Positions 20,498-31,041 are shown, counted from the stretch's first letter. The stretch is DNA of 64,000 bases from Algibacter pacificus (GCF_008033385.1 NZ_VOGY01000001.1:124001-188000), one strand, 5' to 3'. Notes: a model not told the origin generated them from the sequence alone. Numbers and translations are program-made.

Positions 20498-22909
20498 TTA
20501 TCTTAGTTTTGGAAATTTAGTAGGGTTTGTTTCATGCATGACATCATAAACTGCTTCAAAAATATCTTCAGCAGAAGGTTTTGAAAAATAGTCGCCATCG
20601 TTTCCGTAAGCCGGTCTGTGTGCTTTTGCTGTTAATGTTTTTGGAGCACTATCTAAATACTGAAAAGCGCCTTGCTCGTTTAAAATTGCATTTAAAATAT
20701 AGGCCGATGCACCACCGGGAACATCTTCATCAATAATCATAACCCGATTGGTTTTTTTGATACTTTTTACAATATCATGATTAAGATCGAAAGGAATTAA
20801 AGATTGTACATCAATAATTTCAGCATCTATGCCAATTGCTAGTAAATCTTTGGCTATTTGTTCCACAATGCGTAAGGTTGAGCCGTAAGATACTAAGGTA
20901 ATATCGGCACCTTCTTTTACAGTTTCTACAACGCCAATTGGTGTTTTTATAGAGCTTAAATTGTTTGGCATTTTTTCTTTTAAGCGGTAACCATTTAGAC
21001 ATTCGATTACAATAGCTGGATCATCACCATTTAGCAACGTGTTATAAAAACCAGCAGCTTTAGTCATGTTTCTTGGTACCAATAAATTAACACCTTTAAC
21101 TAAGTTTAAAATACCACCCATTGGCGATCCCGAATGCCAAATCCCTTCTAATCGGTGTCCGCGCGTTCTTATAATTAATGGCGCTTTTTGTTTGCCTTTA
21201 GTGCGGTAGTGCAGTGTGGCTAAATCGTCGCTAATAATTTGAAGCGCATATAAAATATAATCTAAATACTGAATTTCGGCGATAGGCCGTAACCCGCGCA
21301 GTGCCATCCCAATACCTTGACCAATAATTGTGGCTTCACGAATACCAGTATCGGCAACGCGTAGTTCACCATATTTATCTTGTAAGCCTTCTAATCCTTG
21401 ATTTACATCGCCAATATTTCCTGTGTCTTCGCCAAAAACTAGAGTTTCTGGATGGTTGTTAAGAATAGCGTCAAAATTATCACGAATTATAATGCGACCA
21501 TCTACAAGTTCAGCATCATCATTATAAGAAGGTTTAACTTCTTTAATTCGGGTATTAGCCCCTTGGGTTTCAGAGTATAAATGCGAACTGAAAATGGGTT
21601 GTATTTTTTCGAGGAAAGTGTTTGTCCAATTTGTAAGCGTGTGTTTTTCTAAATTATTTTCGCCAATTGTAAAACGTAGCGTTCTTCTAGCATGCGATAA
21701 AATATCTTTTCTAGTAGGTTCGTCTATTTTTTCTAAATCGGCAGTAAGTTTCGATATAAAAACGCCGTTATTACTTTTTGCAGCAACTTGTTTTAAAAGA
21801 GAAATTAAATCTTGTTGTTCTTTTTTAATGGGTCTTAAAAAGGTATTCCAAGCATTCTTTTTTGCCTCACGAACAGTTCGTTTTGCTGTACGTTCTATTT
21901 CTACTAAAATTTCATGGGTGGCAATACCATTTTCTATAATCCATTCGCGTAGTTTAGAGTTACAGTCATGATTGGTTTCCCATTCTAAACGTTCGGCATT
22001 TTTATAGCGTTCGTGCGATCCAGAAGTAGAGTGTCCTTGAGGTTGTGTTAATTCTAAAACATGAATTAAAACAGGAACGTGTTCTTCTCTAGCTATTTTT
22101 GCAGCCTCTTGGTAGGTTTCCATTAAATTTGGATAATCCCAACCTTTTACTCTAAGGATTTCGAAGCCTTTTTCGTTTTTATTACGTTGAAAGCCTTTTA
22201 GAACTTCCGATATATTTTCTTTGGTTGTTTGGTGTTTCGCATGTACCGAAATACCATACTCGTCGTCCCAAACACTTATTACCATAGGAACTTGTAATAC
22301 TCCTGCTGCATTTATGGTTTCAAAAAATAATCCTTCACTGGTACTGGCGTTTCCTATGGTTCCCCAAGCAACTTCATTTCCTTCAATTGAAAATTTATTG
22401 GTATTAATGTCGGTTACATTTCGGAAAATTTTCGAGGCTTGAGCCAAGCCTAATAATCGAGGCATTTGCCCTGCGGTGGGAGAAATATCTGCACTAGAAT
22501 TATACTGTGCCGTTAGGTTTTTCCAACTGCCATTGTCATTTAAACTATGAGTTACAAAATGTCCACCCATTTGGCGCCCAGCAGACATGGGTTCGAGTTC
22601 TAAATTGGTATTGGCGTATAAACCGGCAAAAAATTGCTCTGTGGTTAATTCTCCAATAGCCATCATAAAGGTTTGATCGCGATAATACCCCGATCTCCAA
22701 TCTCCTTTTAAAAAAGCTTTGGCCATGGCTAATTGAGGTACTTCTTTTCCATCGCCAAAAATTCCGAATTTCGCTTTTCCTGTTAGTACTTCACGTCGAC
22801 CTAATAAACTGCACTCTCGGCTAACCACTGCAGTTTTATAATCGTTTAAAACTTCGGTTTTAAAATCTTCGAAAGAAAGCTCGCTTGTTACGTCTGGAAT
22901 TGTTTGCAT
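20498..22909 (-). CDS. 2-oxoacid dehydrogenase E1, fused alpha and beta subunits
   Basis: About 803 residues combine an E1-alpha half (thiamine-diphosphate binding) and an E1-beta half (from about 460: ETLVFGEDTGNIGDVNQGLE, YGELRVADTGIREATIIGQG). The fusion acts in a pyruvate or branched-chain 2-oxoacid dehydrogenase complex with separate E2 and E3 proteins. I cannot tell the substrate. The alpha motif usually written GDG...NN reads IGNASTSEG ... VWDDEYGIS, with the D and N positions exchanged. The start is the ATG at 22909. An upstream TTG at 22933 lies inside the promoter box and is rejected. The terminator is at 20433-20471. Confidence 0.9.
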   Translation of the reverse strand: MQTIPDVTSELSFEDFKTEVLNDYKTAVVSRECSLLGRREVLTGKAKFGIFGDGKEVPQLAMAKAFLKGDWRSGYYRDQTFMMAIGELTTEQFFAGLYANTNLELEPMSAGRQMGGHFVTHSLNDNGSWKNLTAQYNSSADISPTAGQMPRLLGLAQASKIFRNVTDINTNKFSIEGNEVAWGTIGNASTSEGLFFETINAAGVLQVPMVISVWDDEYGISVHAKHQTTKENISEVLKGFQRNKNEKGFEILRVKGWDYPNLMETYQEAAKIAREEHVPVLIHVLELTQPQGHSTSGSHERYKNAERLEWETNHDCNSKLREWIIENGIATHEILVEIERTAKRTVREAKKNAWNTFLRPIKKEQQDLISLLKQVAAKSNNGVFISKLTADLEKIDEPTRKDILSHARRTLRFTIGENNLEKHTLTNWTNTFLEKIQPIFSSHLYSETQGANTRIKEVKPSYNDDAELVDGRIIIRDNFDAILNNHPETLVFGEDTGNIGDVNQGLEGLQDKYGELRVADTGIREATIIGQGIGMALRGLRPIAEIQYLDYILYALQIISDDLATLHYRTKGKQKAPLIIRTRGHRLEGIWHSGSPMGGILNLVKGVNLLVPRNMTKAAGFYNTLLNGDDPAIVIECLNGYRLKEKMPNNLSSIKTPIGVVETVKEGADITLVSYGSTLRIVEQIAKDLLAIGIDAEIIDVQSLIPFDLNHDIVKSIKKTNRVMIIDEDVPGGASAYILNAILNEQGAFQYLDSAPKTLTAKAHRPAYGNDGDYFSKPSAEDIFEAVYDVMHETNPTKFPKLR

Positions 22910-22930
22910 AATGATAGGTAATCCTTTCTG

Positions 22931-22961
22931 CAAAAGTAATTAATATTAACGATTTTTACAA
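22931..22961 (-). promoter_or_regulatory. promoter of the E1 gene
   Basis: Minus strand: TTG at 22961-22959, a 20-base spacer, then TACTTTTG at 22938-22931. It is a full match to the consensus, 21 bases before the ATG at 22909, and it decides against the upstream TTG start. Confidence 0.82.
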
Positions 22962-23072
22962 TGATATTGTGAGTTAAAGTATGACGTTTAATTTGTTTAA
23001 TTTGTGATTAATATAGATTTTGTTGAATTATATGTATTAATAATTAAATATTATTCATAATTTAATAAAAAA

Positions 23073-25904
23073 TTAAAACCATCGGCGTCTAAATAAACCA
23101 AGAAGCGCTTGGGGATCTAAAGTGAATTTAAACCTTATTTTTTGATCGTAATTTGGTTGTCCTACTTCCCAACCTTGGTTAGAGTAAAGGGGGAAATAAA
23201 TTTCAAAATAATCGGTTACTAAATTAATACGAACACCAGAATCGTAAACAATATGGGCTGCATTATGTTTGTTTTTCACAAGGCCTAAATCGCCATAAAG
23301 TAAAATATAATTCCAAAGGGTTGTACTGGTGTTAATGGTAGACATCCATTGGTTAGCAAAAGGCGTGTCTAATTTAGATTTAAAACCACCTTCGGCTTCT
23401 ATGTATTGTTGGCTAAATATTCCAGAGGCTTCAGATCGGCCTAAGTAAGAATAATCAAATAAATAATCAGATGGACGATCTAGCGCAAAGCTGAAATAAT
23501 TAGAGTTTCCTTCTGTGTTATTTTTTAGAAAAGCACCGGTATAAAAACGAATATTTAATTGTCTATTACTTTCGAATAAACGTCTGTATTCGTAATTAAA
23601 AGCGAGTTTGCTAAAGTTTTTAGCCACCTGAAAATCAGAATACCAACTACTGTATTTTATAAGGTTATTATTCGATTTTGTATAACGCGCATTAAAAACG
23701 GCGTAATTGGGTTCGGCATTTGGTAATATATTGTTGAGGTCTGGATCTCTATTAATGTCTAAATATCTAAAGTTTAATATGCCGCGTTTATTTGATCTAA
23801 AATCGGAATCTTCTCTAAAATGAAAAGAAACATAAGGTTGAATTTTACTAACAAATAAGTCTTCGGCATAGGATTTATAGCTTGCAGAAAAGCCATAGTT
23901 CAAGGCGTATAAATCATTTTTTTCAAAATAATGAATTTTATAAACTGAAGCTCCTCCAGTAAAAGTTTTAGATTTAAATGCGTATTGGGGTTCTATTTTG
24001 TAGTTAAATAGTTTTCTTAAAACCGTTTTATTATAGGCTTTTATGCCTAGGGTTACGCCGTCGTATATGTTATTAAATTGGGCAATAGGCATAAAAAATA
24101 CTTGATTATAATGAGGGTCTTCAATATCTTGAAATAGTCTAAATTGTAAAGGTTTATTGTTGAAAAATAAGCCTTTTAACGATTTCCAGTTGTCTCTTAA
24201 GTTGTATTCTGGAATAGAGTTTTCGTAGTTAAGCGCTAGTTTATTAGCGCTATTTCTTGGGATAGTAAAGGTTTTGTTTCCAGAAATGTTTTCTAACCAT
24301 ATTTTAGAAATAATACTATCGTTATTTAATGTATATAACGAGACCGGCATACTGTTTTCTCGTTTATTTTTAACAGTAAGCGTGATAGAATCTTTAGTTT
24401 TTGTGACTTTTTTTATTTTAAAATCGATTTTTTTTCGTGTGGAAATGTAGTCGGTAAAAAACCAGTTAATATCTTTATCTGTTCTTTGTTTTAAAAGCCT
24501 TTCAAAAGCTTTGGTGTTTGTTTCTTGTAGTTTATTTGTTTTTAAAAAGGTTTCAATACAGGATTCAACGACATCATCATTAACAAACTCATCCAAATAT
24601 TTTAGACCAATACCGGCTTTATATTTATTGGCAATATTTTTGTTAAATTTCAATAAAGAATCTTTAGCCATAGTTAAAGGTTGGTCTCTATTGGTTCTAG
24701 CCATAAGCATATAAGCCATAGCGTATTTGTCGTTAAATTTCATTTCAGCGGCGTGAAAAGGGCGAATGGCCCAAAAATCGCTTATATTACCAAGAAATTT
24801 CATATTGGGGTAATACTCGTCAACATAGTTTATGGTATAGAAAATTTGAATACCATCTAGTAACCACTGTTCTTTTCTAGGGTTTAATAGCAGCGTGTTT
24901 TCTAAGTAATTATGTAATGCTGTTTTTAATAGTTTTAATTCATATTGAAAATTATCGGGATATACTTTTATAAAATCGGGTAAAAAATTTAGGCCGTAAA
25001 CAGGGTCTTTTGCCGAGTCTATTTCAGAAAGTAATAGTTTTTTATGTGGGTATTTGTCAAAGGTTTTTATTAAAAAATCAGCAATTTTTTCGTTAATTAA
25101 AACCTTATCAATAATCTCTAAGCCACCATCGTCAATATTTGAAACTATGGAAAAGTTGTCGCCTTTTATGGTATTGAATGTCGATTGTTGATTTAAAAAT
25201 AATTTGGAGTTTACCCTATTTTTACCTTCAAGTTTTATAGTTTGGTTTTGGCCTAAAGTATCCATGGCAACAACATCTAATTCCGATGTAATTGTATAAC
25301 CTTTAGGGTATTCGATATCTAGATTTATATCTGCTTTTGGAACATATAAATCATCTAAATCTTTATTGCTGTAATATTGCCAGTCTCCATTGTAAATAGC
25401 TGGAGTAATGTACCAATATCTTAGATTAAAATCGCCCGAATCTGTTATGCCATAACTAGTAAATTTACTGTTTGGCAGCTGTACAGTGTATTCTAAATGG
25501 ATAGTGTAACTTGAGTTTGGCAATAAAGCTTGAGCAAGTTCTACTTTAATAATATCCATTTGATTTTTTACACGTGAAAATTTTAGAACGGCCTCTTTTT
25601 GCTTAATAGAGGTAACAACAGTAAATCCACGATCTTCATTTTTAGCTAAATGAAAATCATTTTTATACTCGTCGGCAATTCGAGTTGCTAAAGCGGTTTT
25701 TTTAGTTGAATAGCTATTAGCCCAATCGTTTAGATATATTGTTTTTAAGGTGTCTTTTGAAGTGTTTTGATAACGAATAGATTGTATGATTTTAATCGAT
25801 TTGTTTTCCAAATTAAACGTTGCTTTTAAGTCAATTTTATTTTGACTAAAGCTTGAAAAACCTACTAAAAAAAATACATAAAGAAATAGAAATTGTAACT
25901 TCAA
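23073..25904 (-). CDS. M1-aminopeptidase-like protein fused to an outer-membrane barrel, zinc site lost
   Basis: The 943-residue product begins with a signal peptide (FLVGFSSFSQ) and an M1-type N-terminal beta domain (INLDIEYPKGYTITSELD). A gluzincin-like domain follows. About residue 580 onwards is a beta-barrel with alternating aromatic strands, ending in Phe (RRRWF), typical of outer-membrane proteins. In active M1 enzymes the site is HExxH and a later Glu in WLNEG. Here the region reads TALHNYLENTL ... WLLDGIQIFY (about 331-350), so two of the three zinc ligands are missing. It is probably a pseudo-peptidase with a surface or transport role. The start is a TTG at 25904, since no ATG is in frame and the signal peptide begins there. 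Confidence 0.78.
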   Translation of the reverse strand: MKLQFLFLYVFFLVGFSSFSQNKIDLKATFNLENKSIKIIQSIRYQNTSKDTLKTIYLNDWANSYSTKKTALATRIADEYKNDFHLAKNEDRGFTVVTSIKQKEAVLKFSRVKNQMDIIKVELAQALLPNSSYTIHLEYTVQLPNSKFTSYGITDSGDFNLRYWYITPAIYNGDWQYYSNKDLDDLYVPKADINLDIEYPKGYTITSELDVVAMDTLGQNQTIKLEGKNRVNSKLFLNQQSTFNTIKGDNFSIVSNIDDGGLEIIDKVLINEKIADFLIKTFDKYPHKKLLLSEIDSAKDPVYGLNFLPDFIKVYPDNFQYELKLLKTALHNYLENTLLLNPRKEQWLLDGIQIFYTINYVDEYYPNMKFLGNISDFWAIRPFHAAEMKFNDKYAMAYMLMARTNRDQPLTMAKDSLLKFNKNIANKYKAGIGLKYLDEFVNDDVVESCIETFLKTNKLQETNTKAFERLLKQRTDKDINWFFTDYISTRKKIDFKIKKVTKTKDSITLTVKNKRENSMPVSLYTLNNDSIISKIWLENISGNKTFTIPRNSANKLALNYENSIPEYNLRDNWKSLKGLFFNNKPLQFRLFQDIEDPHYNQVFFMPIAQFNNIYDGVTLGIKAYNKTVLRKLFNYKIEPQYAFKSKTFTGGASVYKIHYFEKNDLYALNYGFSASYKSYAEDLFVSKIQPYVSFHFREDSDFRSNKRGILNFRYLDINRDPDLNNILPNAEPNYAVFNARYTKSNNNLIKYSSWYSDFQVAKNFSKLAFNYEYRRLFESNRQLNIRFYTGAFLKNNTEGNSNYFSFALDRPSDYLFDYSYLGRSEASGIFSQQYIEAEGGFKSKLDTPFANQWMSTINTSTTLWNYILLYGDLGLVKNKHNAAHIVYDSGVRINLVTDYFEIYFPLYSNQGWEVGQPNYDQKIRFKFTLDPQALLGLFRRRWF

Positions 25905-26030
25905 ATTATTTAAACATTAAATAGATTTATGGTGCTTAACGTGTTGCAATATAGTAAAATATGATGGCAAAAAAATATTACTTTTCAGATTAACAAAAAT
26001 TATTAAATAATAGAGCGTTTATTTATGTTT

Positions 26031-26050
26031 TACGCCGGAAAACCGGCGTA
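26031..26050. other. GC-rich hairpin downstream of the LOG gene
   Basis: TACGCCGG-AAAA-CCGGCGTA is an 8-pair stem with a four-base loop in a very AT-rich gap. The T-run (TTTTCTCT) is on the plus strand, although both flanking genes are on the minus strand. It may still stop or stabilise the upstream transcript. Confidence 0.55.
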
Positions 26051-26074
26051 TTTTCTCTAAAAATTACAGGTTTG

Positions 26075-26761
26075 TTAAAAATTAGGACTTAATCGAGATT
26101 CTTCATAAAAGGCATCAAGTATGGCAATAACGTCATCTTCAGTATCTACTAAATGAATTAAATCTAAATCTGGTTCACTAATATTTCCAAACGTTAGTAA
26201 TGTTGTTTTTATCCATTCAATTAAACCTTCCCAAAAATCCGTACCAACAAGAATTATTGGGAATTTTTCAATTTTATGGGTTTGAATAAGCGTAATAGCT
26301 TCAAATAATTCGTCTAAAGTTCCAAAGCCACCAGGCATAACCACAAAACCTTGCGAGTATTTTACAAACATTACTTTTCTAACAAAAAAGTAATCGAAAT
26401 CTAAACTTTTATCGTTGTCTATATAAGGATTGTCATGTTGCTCAAACGGCAATTCAATATTTAATCCAACCGAAGTTCCTCCTGCTAAATGCGCTCCTTT
26501 ATTACCGGCTTCCATAATTCCTGGACCACCACCTGTAATAACACCGTAGCCATGATCCACAATTTTACTGGCTACTTTTTCTGCGAGTTTATAATATTTA
26601 TGTTCAGGTTTGGTTCGTGCCGATCCAAAAATAGAAACGCATGGCCCAATTTTACTCATTTTTTCATAACCACTAACAAACTCGCCCATTATTTTAAAAA
26701 TGGCCCATGAATCGTTTGTTTTATTATCATTCCAACCTTTTGGGTGTTGTTCTTTTTTCAT
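26075..26761 (-). CDS. LOG-family (TIGR00730) protein
   Basis: The Rossmann-like LOG fold is shown by SIFGSARTKPEHKYYKLAE, VITGGGPGIMEAGNKGAHLA and the family motif MPGGFGTLDELFEAITLIQT, containing PGGxGTxxE. Members are nucleoside 5'-monophosphate phosphoribohydrolases (called lysine-decarboxylase-like in older annotations). The bacterial role is not settled. The 228-residue product starts at the ATG at 26761. It follows uvrA by 51 bases in the same direction and may be read through from it. Confidence 0.88.
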   Translation of the reverse strand: MKKEQHPKGWNDNKTNDSWAIFKIMGEFVSGYEKMSKIGPCVSIFGSARTKPEHKYYKLAEKVASKIVDHGYGVITGGGPGIMEAGNKGAHLAGGTSVGLNIELPFEQHDNPYIDNDKSLDFDYFFVRKVMFVKYSQGFVVMPGGFGTLDELFEAITLIQTHKIEKFPIILVGTDFWEGLIEWIKTTLLTFGNISEPDLDLIHLVDTEDDVIAILDAFYEESRLSPNF

Positions 26762-26812
26762 GTTTTTATTTGTTTTAAGAAATCTCTTTTATTAAAAAGG
26801 ACTTCTGTAATT

Positions 26813-29656
26813 TTATTTTTTTAAATGTATAAGTTCTTTTTTCAAAAACCTTGCCGTATGGCTTTTTTTGTGTTTTGCAACTTCTTCGGGCGTACCAACA
26901 GCAATCACTTTTCCACCTCCTTTACCACCTTCGTAGCCAATATCTATAACATGGTCAACGGTTTTTATAACGTCTAAATTGTGTTCAATAATTAAAACGG
27001 TATTACCTTTGTCGGCTAATTTGTTTAAAACAATCATAAGGATTCTAATATCCTCAAAATGTAAACCAGTGGTGGGTTCGTCCAGAATATAAAAGGTGTT
27101 TCCGGTGTCCCGTTTTGATAGTTCGGTGGCTAATTTTATACGTTGCGCTTCACCACCAGAAAGTGTTGTGCTTTGCTGGCCTAAAGTAATATAGCCTAAA
27201 CCAACATCTTGAATGGTTTTTAATTTTCTATATATTTTCGGGATATGTTCAAAGAAATCAACCGCTTCATTAATCGTCATGTTTAAAACATCGCTAATAG
27301 ACTTTCCTTTGTACCGAATTTCTAAGGTTTCCCTGTTAAAACGTTTGCCTTGGCAGGTTTCGCATTCCACATAAACATCGGGTAGAAAATTCATTTCAAT
27401 AACGCGTAAACCACCACCTTGACAAGTTTCGCAACGTCCGCCTTTAACATTAAAACTAAAGCGACCTGCTTTGTAACCTCGAATCATAGCTTCGGGAATT
27501 TTAGCAAATAACGCCCTAATTTCACTAAAAGTTCCGGTGTAGGTTACTGGGTTGCTTCGTGGCGTTCTTCCTATTGGAGACTGATTTATATCAATCACTT
27601 TATCAATATGCTCTAAGCCTTTAATGCTTTTGTAGGGCATTGGTTTTTTTACACCATTAAAATAATAGGCATTTAAAATAGGGTAGAGGGTTTCGTTGAT
27701 TAAAGTCGATTTTCCACTTCCAGAAACACCGGTAACCCCAATCATTTTTCCTAAAGGAAATTTAACCGATACGTTTTTTAAGTTATTTCCCGTACAGCCT
27801 TTTAATTCTATAAATTTTCCGTTGCCTTCTCGGCGTTTTTTAGGAATTTCAATTTCTTTTTTACCGTTTAAATAATCGGCTGTTAGCGTGTTGTGTGTTT
27901 TTAATTCGTCAGGTGTTCCAATGCTGATAATATCGCCACCGTGTTTTCCTGCTTTGGGACCGATATCAATCACGTAATCGGCACGTTCAATCATGTCTTT
28001 ATCATGCTCAACCACAATAACGGAATTTCCAATATCTCTTAAAGCCTCTAAAGAATTTATTAGTTTTTCGTTGTCGCGTTGGTGCAATCCAATACTCGGT
28101 TCGTCTAAAATATAAAGCACACCAACCAGTTGCGAGCCAATTTGAGTGGCTAGCCTAATACGCTGAGCTTCTCCTCCCGAAAGAGATTTAGAACTTCGGT
28201 TTAGAGATAAATAATTAAGACCAACATCGAGTAAAAACTGTAATCTGGATTTAATTTCCTTTATGACTTCTTCAGCTATTTTTAATTGTTTTTCAGAAAG
28301 ATGGTCGTTTAAATTATTAAACCATTCGGCTAATTCTACAATATCACTATTAGCTAATTCTGCAATGTTTTTTTCGTTTATTTTAAAATAAAGCGATTCT
28401 TTTTTTAAGCGAGAACCTTTGCAAACCGGACAAGTTACTTTGTCCATATAATCTTTTGCCCAGCGTTTTAAAGAGGTCGATTCAGCTGTTTTATATTGGT
28501 TTTCAATAAAATTAGCAATCCCTTCAAAATCTATTTTATAATCGCGGGTAACACCTAAAGTTTTACTTTCTACCGAAAATTTATCGTTGCCGCCATACAT
28601 AATAATTTGTTTGGCTTCTTTTGGAATATCTTTATAAGCATCGGTTAATTTAAAGTTGAAACGTTGTGCTATAGTTTCTAATTGCTTAAAAATCCACGAA
28701 TTTTTTTCAGGGCCAAGAGGTGCTAAAGCGCCGTTTTTTATCGAAAGCTTTTCGTCGGGAACAATTTTACTTTCATTCACTTGATAGAGTTCTCCAATAC
28801 CATTACAATTATCGCAAGCCCCTTTTGGGGAGTTGAAAGAAAAGTTGTTTGGTTCCGGATTAGGGTATGAAATTCCCGAAGTTGGACACATCAAGCTACG
28901 GCTAAAATAACGTGTTTCCTGAGTGTCTTGGTCTATTACCAAAAGGACATCTTCACCATGATACATGGCGGTGTTTATGGTTTCGGTTAAGCGTTTGTCG
29001 TTATCGGCAGTATCATCAATTTTTAATCGGTCAATAACAATTTCAATATCGTGATTTTTGTAACGGTCGAGTTTCATCCCTTTTACAAGGTCTTTTATTT
29101 CGCCGTCCGTGCGTACTTTTACAAAACCTTGTTTGGCGATTTGTTCAAAAAGTTCGCGGTAATGTCCTTTTCTAGAACGTACTACAGGCGCCAAAATATT
29201 AATGCGCTTTCCGTTAAAATCTTTTAAAATTAGGGATTTAATTTGCTCGTCGCTATAACTCACCATTTTATCGCCAGTGTTGTAGCTATACGCATCACTA
29301 GCTCGCGCAAAAAGTAGGCGCATAAAATCGTAAATCTCGGTAATGGTACCAACGGTAGATCGTGGCGACTTGCTTGTTGTTTTTTGCTCGATAGCAATTA
29401 CTGGGGAAAGTCCGTCTATTTTATCAACATCAGGACGTTCTAATCCGCCTAAAAATTGTCGGGCATAAGCCGAAAAGGTTTCAATGTATCGGCGTTGTCC
29501 TTCGGCATAAATAGTATCAAACGCTAAAGACGATTTTCCACTCCCCGACAAACCTGTAATAACTACTAGTTTTTCTCGGGGAATAGAAACGTCTATGTTT
29601 TTTAGGTTGTGAACTCGCGCTCCTTTTACTTCAATAAAATCATCAAATTGGCTCAT
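26813..29656 (-). CDS. uvrA: excinuclease ABC subunit A
   Basis: UvrA is the damage-recognition ATPase of nucleotide excision repair, working with UvrB and UvrC. The 947-residue product has both ABC modules: Walker [10 protein letters not shown] (35-43), signature [12 protein letters not shown] and [13 protein letters not shown] in the first, then [21 protein letters not shown] and [12 protein letters not shown] in the second. Zinc-binding CxxC pairs are present ([23 protein letters not shown] with CETCQGK). The start is the ATG at 29656. A partial -7 box (CACTTTTG) sits just upstream, but I do not count it as a promoter. The gene is normal for the family. Confidence 0.97.
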   Translation of the reverse strand: MSQFDDFIEVKGARVHNLKNIDVSIPREKLVVITGLSGSGKSSLAFDTIYAEGQRRYIETFSAYARQFLGGLERPDVDKIDGLSPVIAIEQKTTSKSPRSTVGTITEIYDFMRLLFARASDAYSYNTGDKMVSYSDEQIKSLILKDFNGKRINILAPVVRSRKGHYRELFEQIAKQGFVKVRTDGEIKDLVKGMKLDRYKNHDIEIVIDRLKIDDTADNDKRLTETINTAMYHGEDVLLVIDQDTQETRYFSRSLMCPTSGISYPNPEPNNFSFNSPKGACDNCNGIGELYQVNESKIVPDEKLSIKNGALAPLGPEKNSWIFKQLETIAQRFNFKLTDAYKDIPKEAKQIIMYGGNDKFSVESKTLGVTRDYKIDFEGIANFIENQYKTAESTSLKRWAKDYMDKVTCPVCKGSRLKKESLYFKINEKNIAELANSDIVELAEWFNNLNDHLSEKQLKIAEEVIKEIKSRLQFLLDVGLNYLSLNRSSKSLSGGEAQRIRLATQIGSQLVGVLYILDEPSIGLHQRDNEKLINSLEALRDIGNSVIVVEHDKDMIERADYVIDIGPKAGKHGGDIISIGTPDELKTHNTLTADYLNGKKEIEIPKKRREGNGKFIELKGCTGNNLKNVSVKFPLGKMIGVTGVSGSGKSTLINETLYPILNAYYFNGVKKPMPYKSIKGLEHIDKVIDINQSPIGRTPRSNPVTYTGTFSEIRALFAKIPEAMIRGYKAGRFSFNVKGGRCETCQGGGLRVIEMNFLPDVYVECETCQGKRFNRETLEIRYKGKSISDVLNMTINEAVDFFEHIPKIYRKLKTIQDVGLGYITLGQQSTTLSGGEAQRIKLATELSKRDTGNTFYILDEPTTGLHFEDIRILMIVLNKLADKGNTVLIIEHNLDVIKTVDHVIDIGYEGGKGGGKVIAVGTPEEVAKHKKSHTARFLKKELIHLKK

Positions 29657-29774
29657 AAATTGGCAAAAGTGCGAAGTTACGATTTTTGATGTTAAAATCC
29701 TGTGAAGATTAATTGTCTATACTGTTAAATAGAATGTATTGAAATAATTAATACCAAGCGTGTTCTAACCAAAG

Positions 29775-30122
29775 TTAAATGGCTGATAATTCTCCTGATT
29801 TAAGAGATTTGGTGTAATTAGCTTTAACCGATTGTAAGTAGCCAAAAAATTTGCTGCCATCTTGTTTTTTTAATGTAACATAAGTATGGCCTTTATCGCA
29901 AGTTTCTACATGGCTAACAACTACTTTATTGCCTTTAACATTTTTGTAGTTTGCAAGTTTTCCCTTTTTTACTAAAAAATTTAATTTAGGAAATTTTACA
30001 TACTTATAAGATTGTCCTGTAGGAGAATTAACGATAAATTGATCTCCTATTTCTGGGTTTTTGTTAGCATGTAAAGCAAAACAAAAAATAGAGAGACAAG
30101 CGGTAAGAAATACTTTTTTCAT
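29775..30122 (-). CDS. small secreted protein of unknown function
   Basis: The 115-residue product has a clear signal peptide (MKKVFLTACLSIFCFALHAN) and a compact beta-rich body (FIVNSPTGQSYKYVKFPKLN, NKVVVSHVETCDKGHTYVTL). I do not recognise the family. One cysteine remains after cleavage at ALHA. The size and basic surface suggest a soluble periplasmic protein. It starts at the ATG at 30122 and lies downstream of a near-consensus promoter. Its stop is 118 bases before uvrA in the same direction. Confidence 0.62.
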   Translation of the reverse strand: MKKVFLTACLSIFCFALHANKNPEIGDQFIVNSPTGQSYKYVKFPKLNFLVKKGKLANYKNVKGNKVVVSHVETCDKGHTYVTLKKQDGSKFFGYLQSVKANYTKSLKSGELSAI

Positions 30123-30506
30123 AATTAAAATGTGTGTTTAGTTTTTTTTGATTTTGTTTAAAAATATATTTTAAAACAAATCCGGTCAATAGCTTTAAGA
30201 TTAATTAACAAATGCTGTTGATTTCAGTTGTTGGGCGTATACCCCATTAAAACAAGGGGAGAGTTAAGTGAGATTATGATTATAGTGAAGGTCGGTATGC
30301 TGTTTGCTTTTTTTTAATTAAAATTTATATAGTTTATAGGTTTAAACCTGAATAAAATGGGGGTGTCGGTGTTTATTTTATTTTTATGTTTTTAACATAT
30401 AATTAAGAGAATTCAAGGCTTTACTATCTTCTGTTTTGTTGAAAAAATATATTTAATTTTACTAATATTGTGAAGGAAATAACTAACAGAATTAAATACA
30501 TTATAT
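30123..30506. other. intergenic region between divergent genes
   Basis: These 384 bases separate two divergently read small genes. They hold the promoter of the minus gene (30161-30189) and a weak -7-like TAATATTG near 30462-30469 for the plus gene. A CCCC...GGGG pair near 30241-30260 could form a small hairpin. I see no reading frame or known RNA in it. Confidence 0.5.
30161..30189 (-). promoter_or_regulatory. probable promoter of the small secreted protein gene
   Basis: Minus strand: TTG at 30189-30187, an 18-base spacer, then TATATTTT at 30168-30161 (one mismatch to TAnnTTTG). It lies 39 bases before the ATG. Confidence 0.55.
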
Positions 30507-31031
30507 ATGAAATTATTAGGAATAGGATCGCGAATTAATCATTCCGAATACGGAAAAGGTGTGGTTACTAATGTAACATCACAGCATTATTGGGTAACCT
30601 TTATTGAAAATGGATTAGAAACTATTGATTTAGATAGCGATTTTGAAGTGATTGAAGCTGCTGATGATTTGGTGGACGCGGTAAGCTTTTCTGATGTAGA
30701 GAGTAGTTTGGTACACATATTAAAAAAATGGAGTGATACCAGTGAAATAGTGCCTATTGCTGATAAATATAAAGGCGGAAAACTAATTTTAGAGCCAGCG
30801 GATACTAATTTGAAACCTTACGAATTACCAATCGATAAGTTTTTTCATAAAATAATTATGGTTCGCGATCGCTTGCGTGTTATGGAACAACGCATTAATG
30901 CAAGCGATTTGGATGCGCAGGGAAAAATAGATTTGCAACAATACATCACGAGAATTTACGGGAGTTTAACCAGTTTTAATATTTTGTTTAAATCGAAATC
31001 TCATAATTTTGTGGGGCAACGTAGTAAATAG
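30507..31031 (+). CDS. conserved hypothetical protein with a KOW/Tudor-like N-terminus
   Basis: The 174-residue cytoplasmic protein starts GSRINHSEYGKGVVTNVTSQ, a beta pattern like the small SH3/KOW modules found at the end of UvrD-type helicases or in CarD-like proteins. An acidic middle follows, then a helical C-terminal half (IDKFFHKIIMVRDRLRVMEQ, LQQYITRIYGSLTSFNIL). I cannot name a function. Binding to nucleic-acid machinery is only a possibility suggested by the N-terminus. The start is the ATG at 30507. A terminator follows 11 bases after the stop. Confidence 0.65.
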   Translation: MKLLGIGSRINHSEYGKGVVTNVTSQHYWVTFIENGLETIDLDSDFEVIEAADDLVDAVSFSDVESSLVHILKKWSDTSEIVPIADKYKGGKLILEPADTNLKPYELPIDKFFHKIIMVRDRLRVMEQRINASDLDAQGKIDLQQYITRIYGSLTSFNILFKSKSHNFVGQRSK

Positions 31032-31041
31032 AAATAAAAAA

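Noticed and set aside
22910-22933. E1 start at the TTG at 22933
   Set aside because: The promoter -7 box overlaps this position, and an ATG lies 24 bases downstream.
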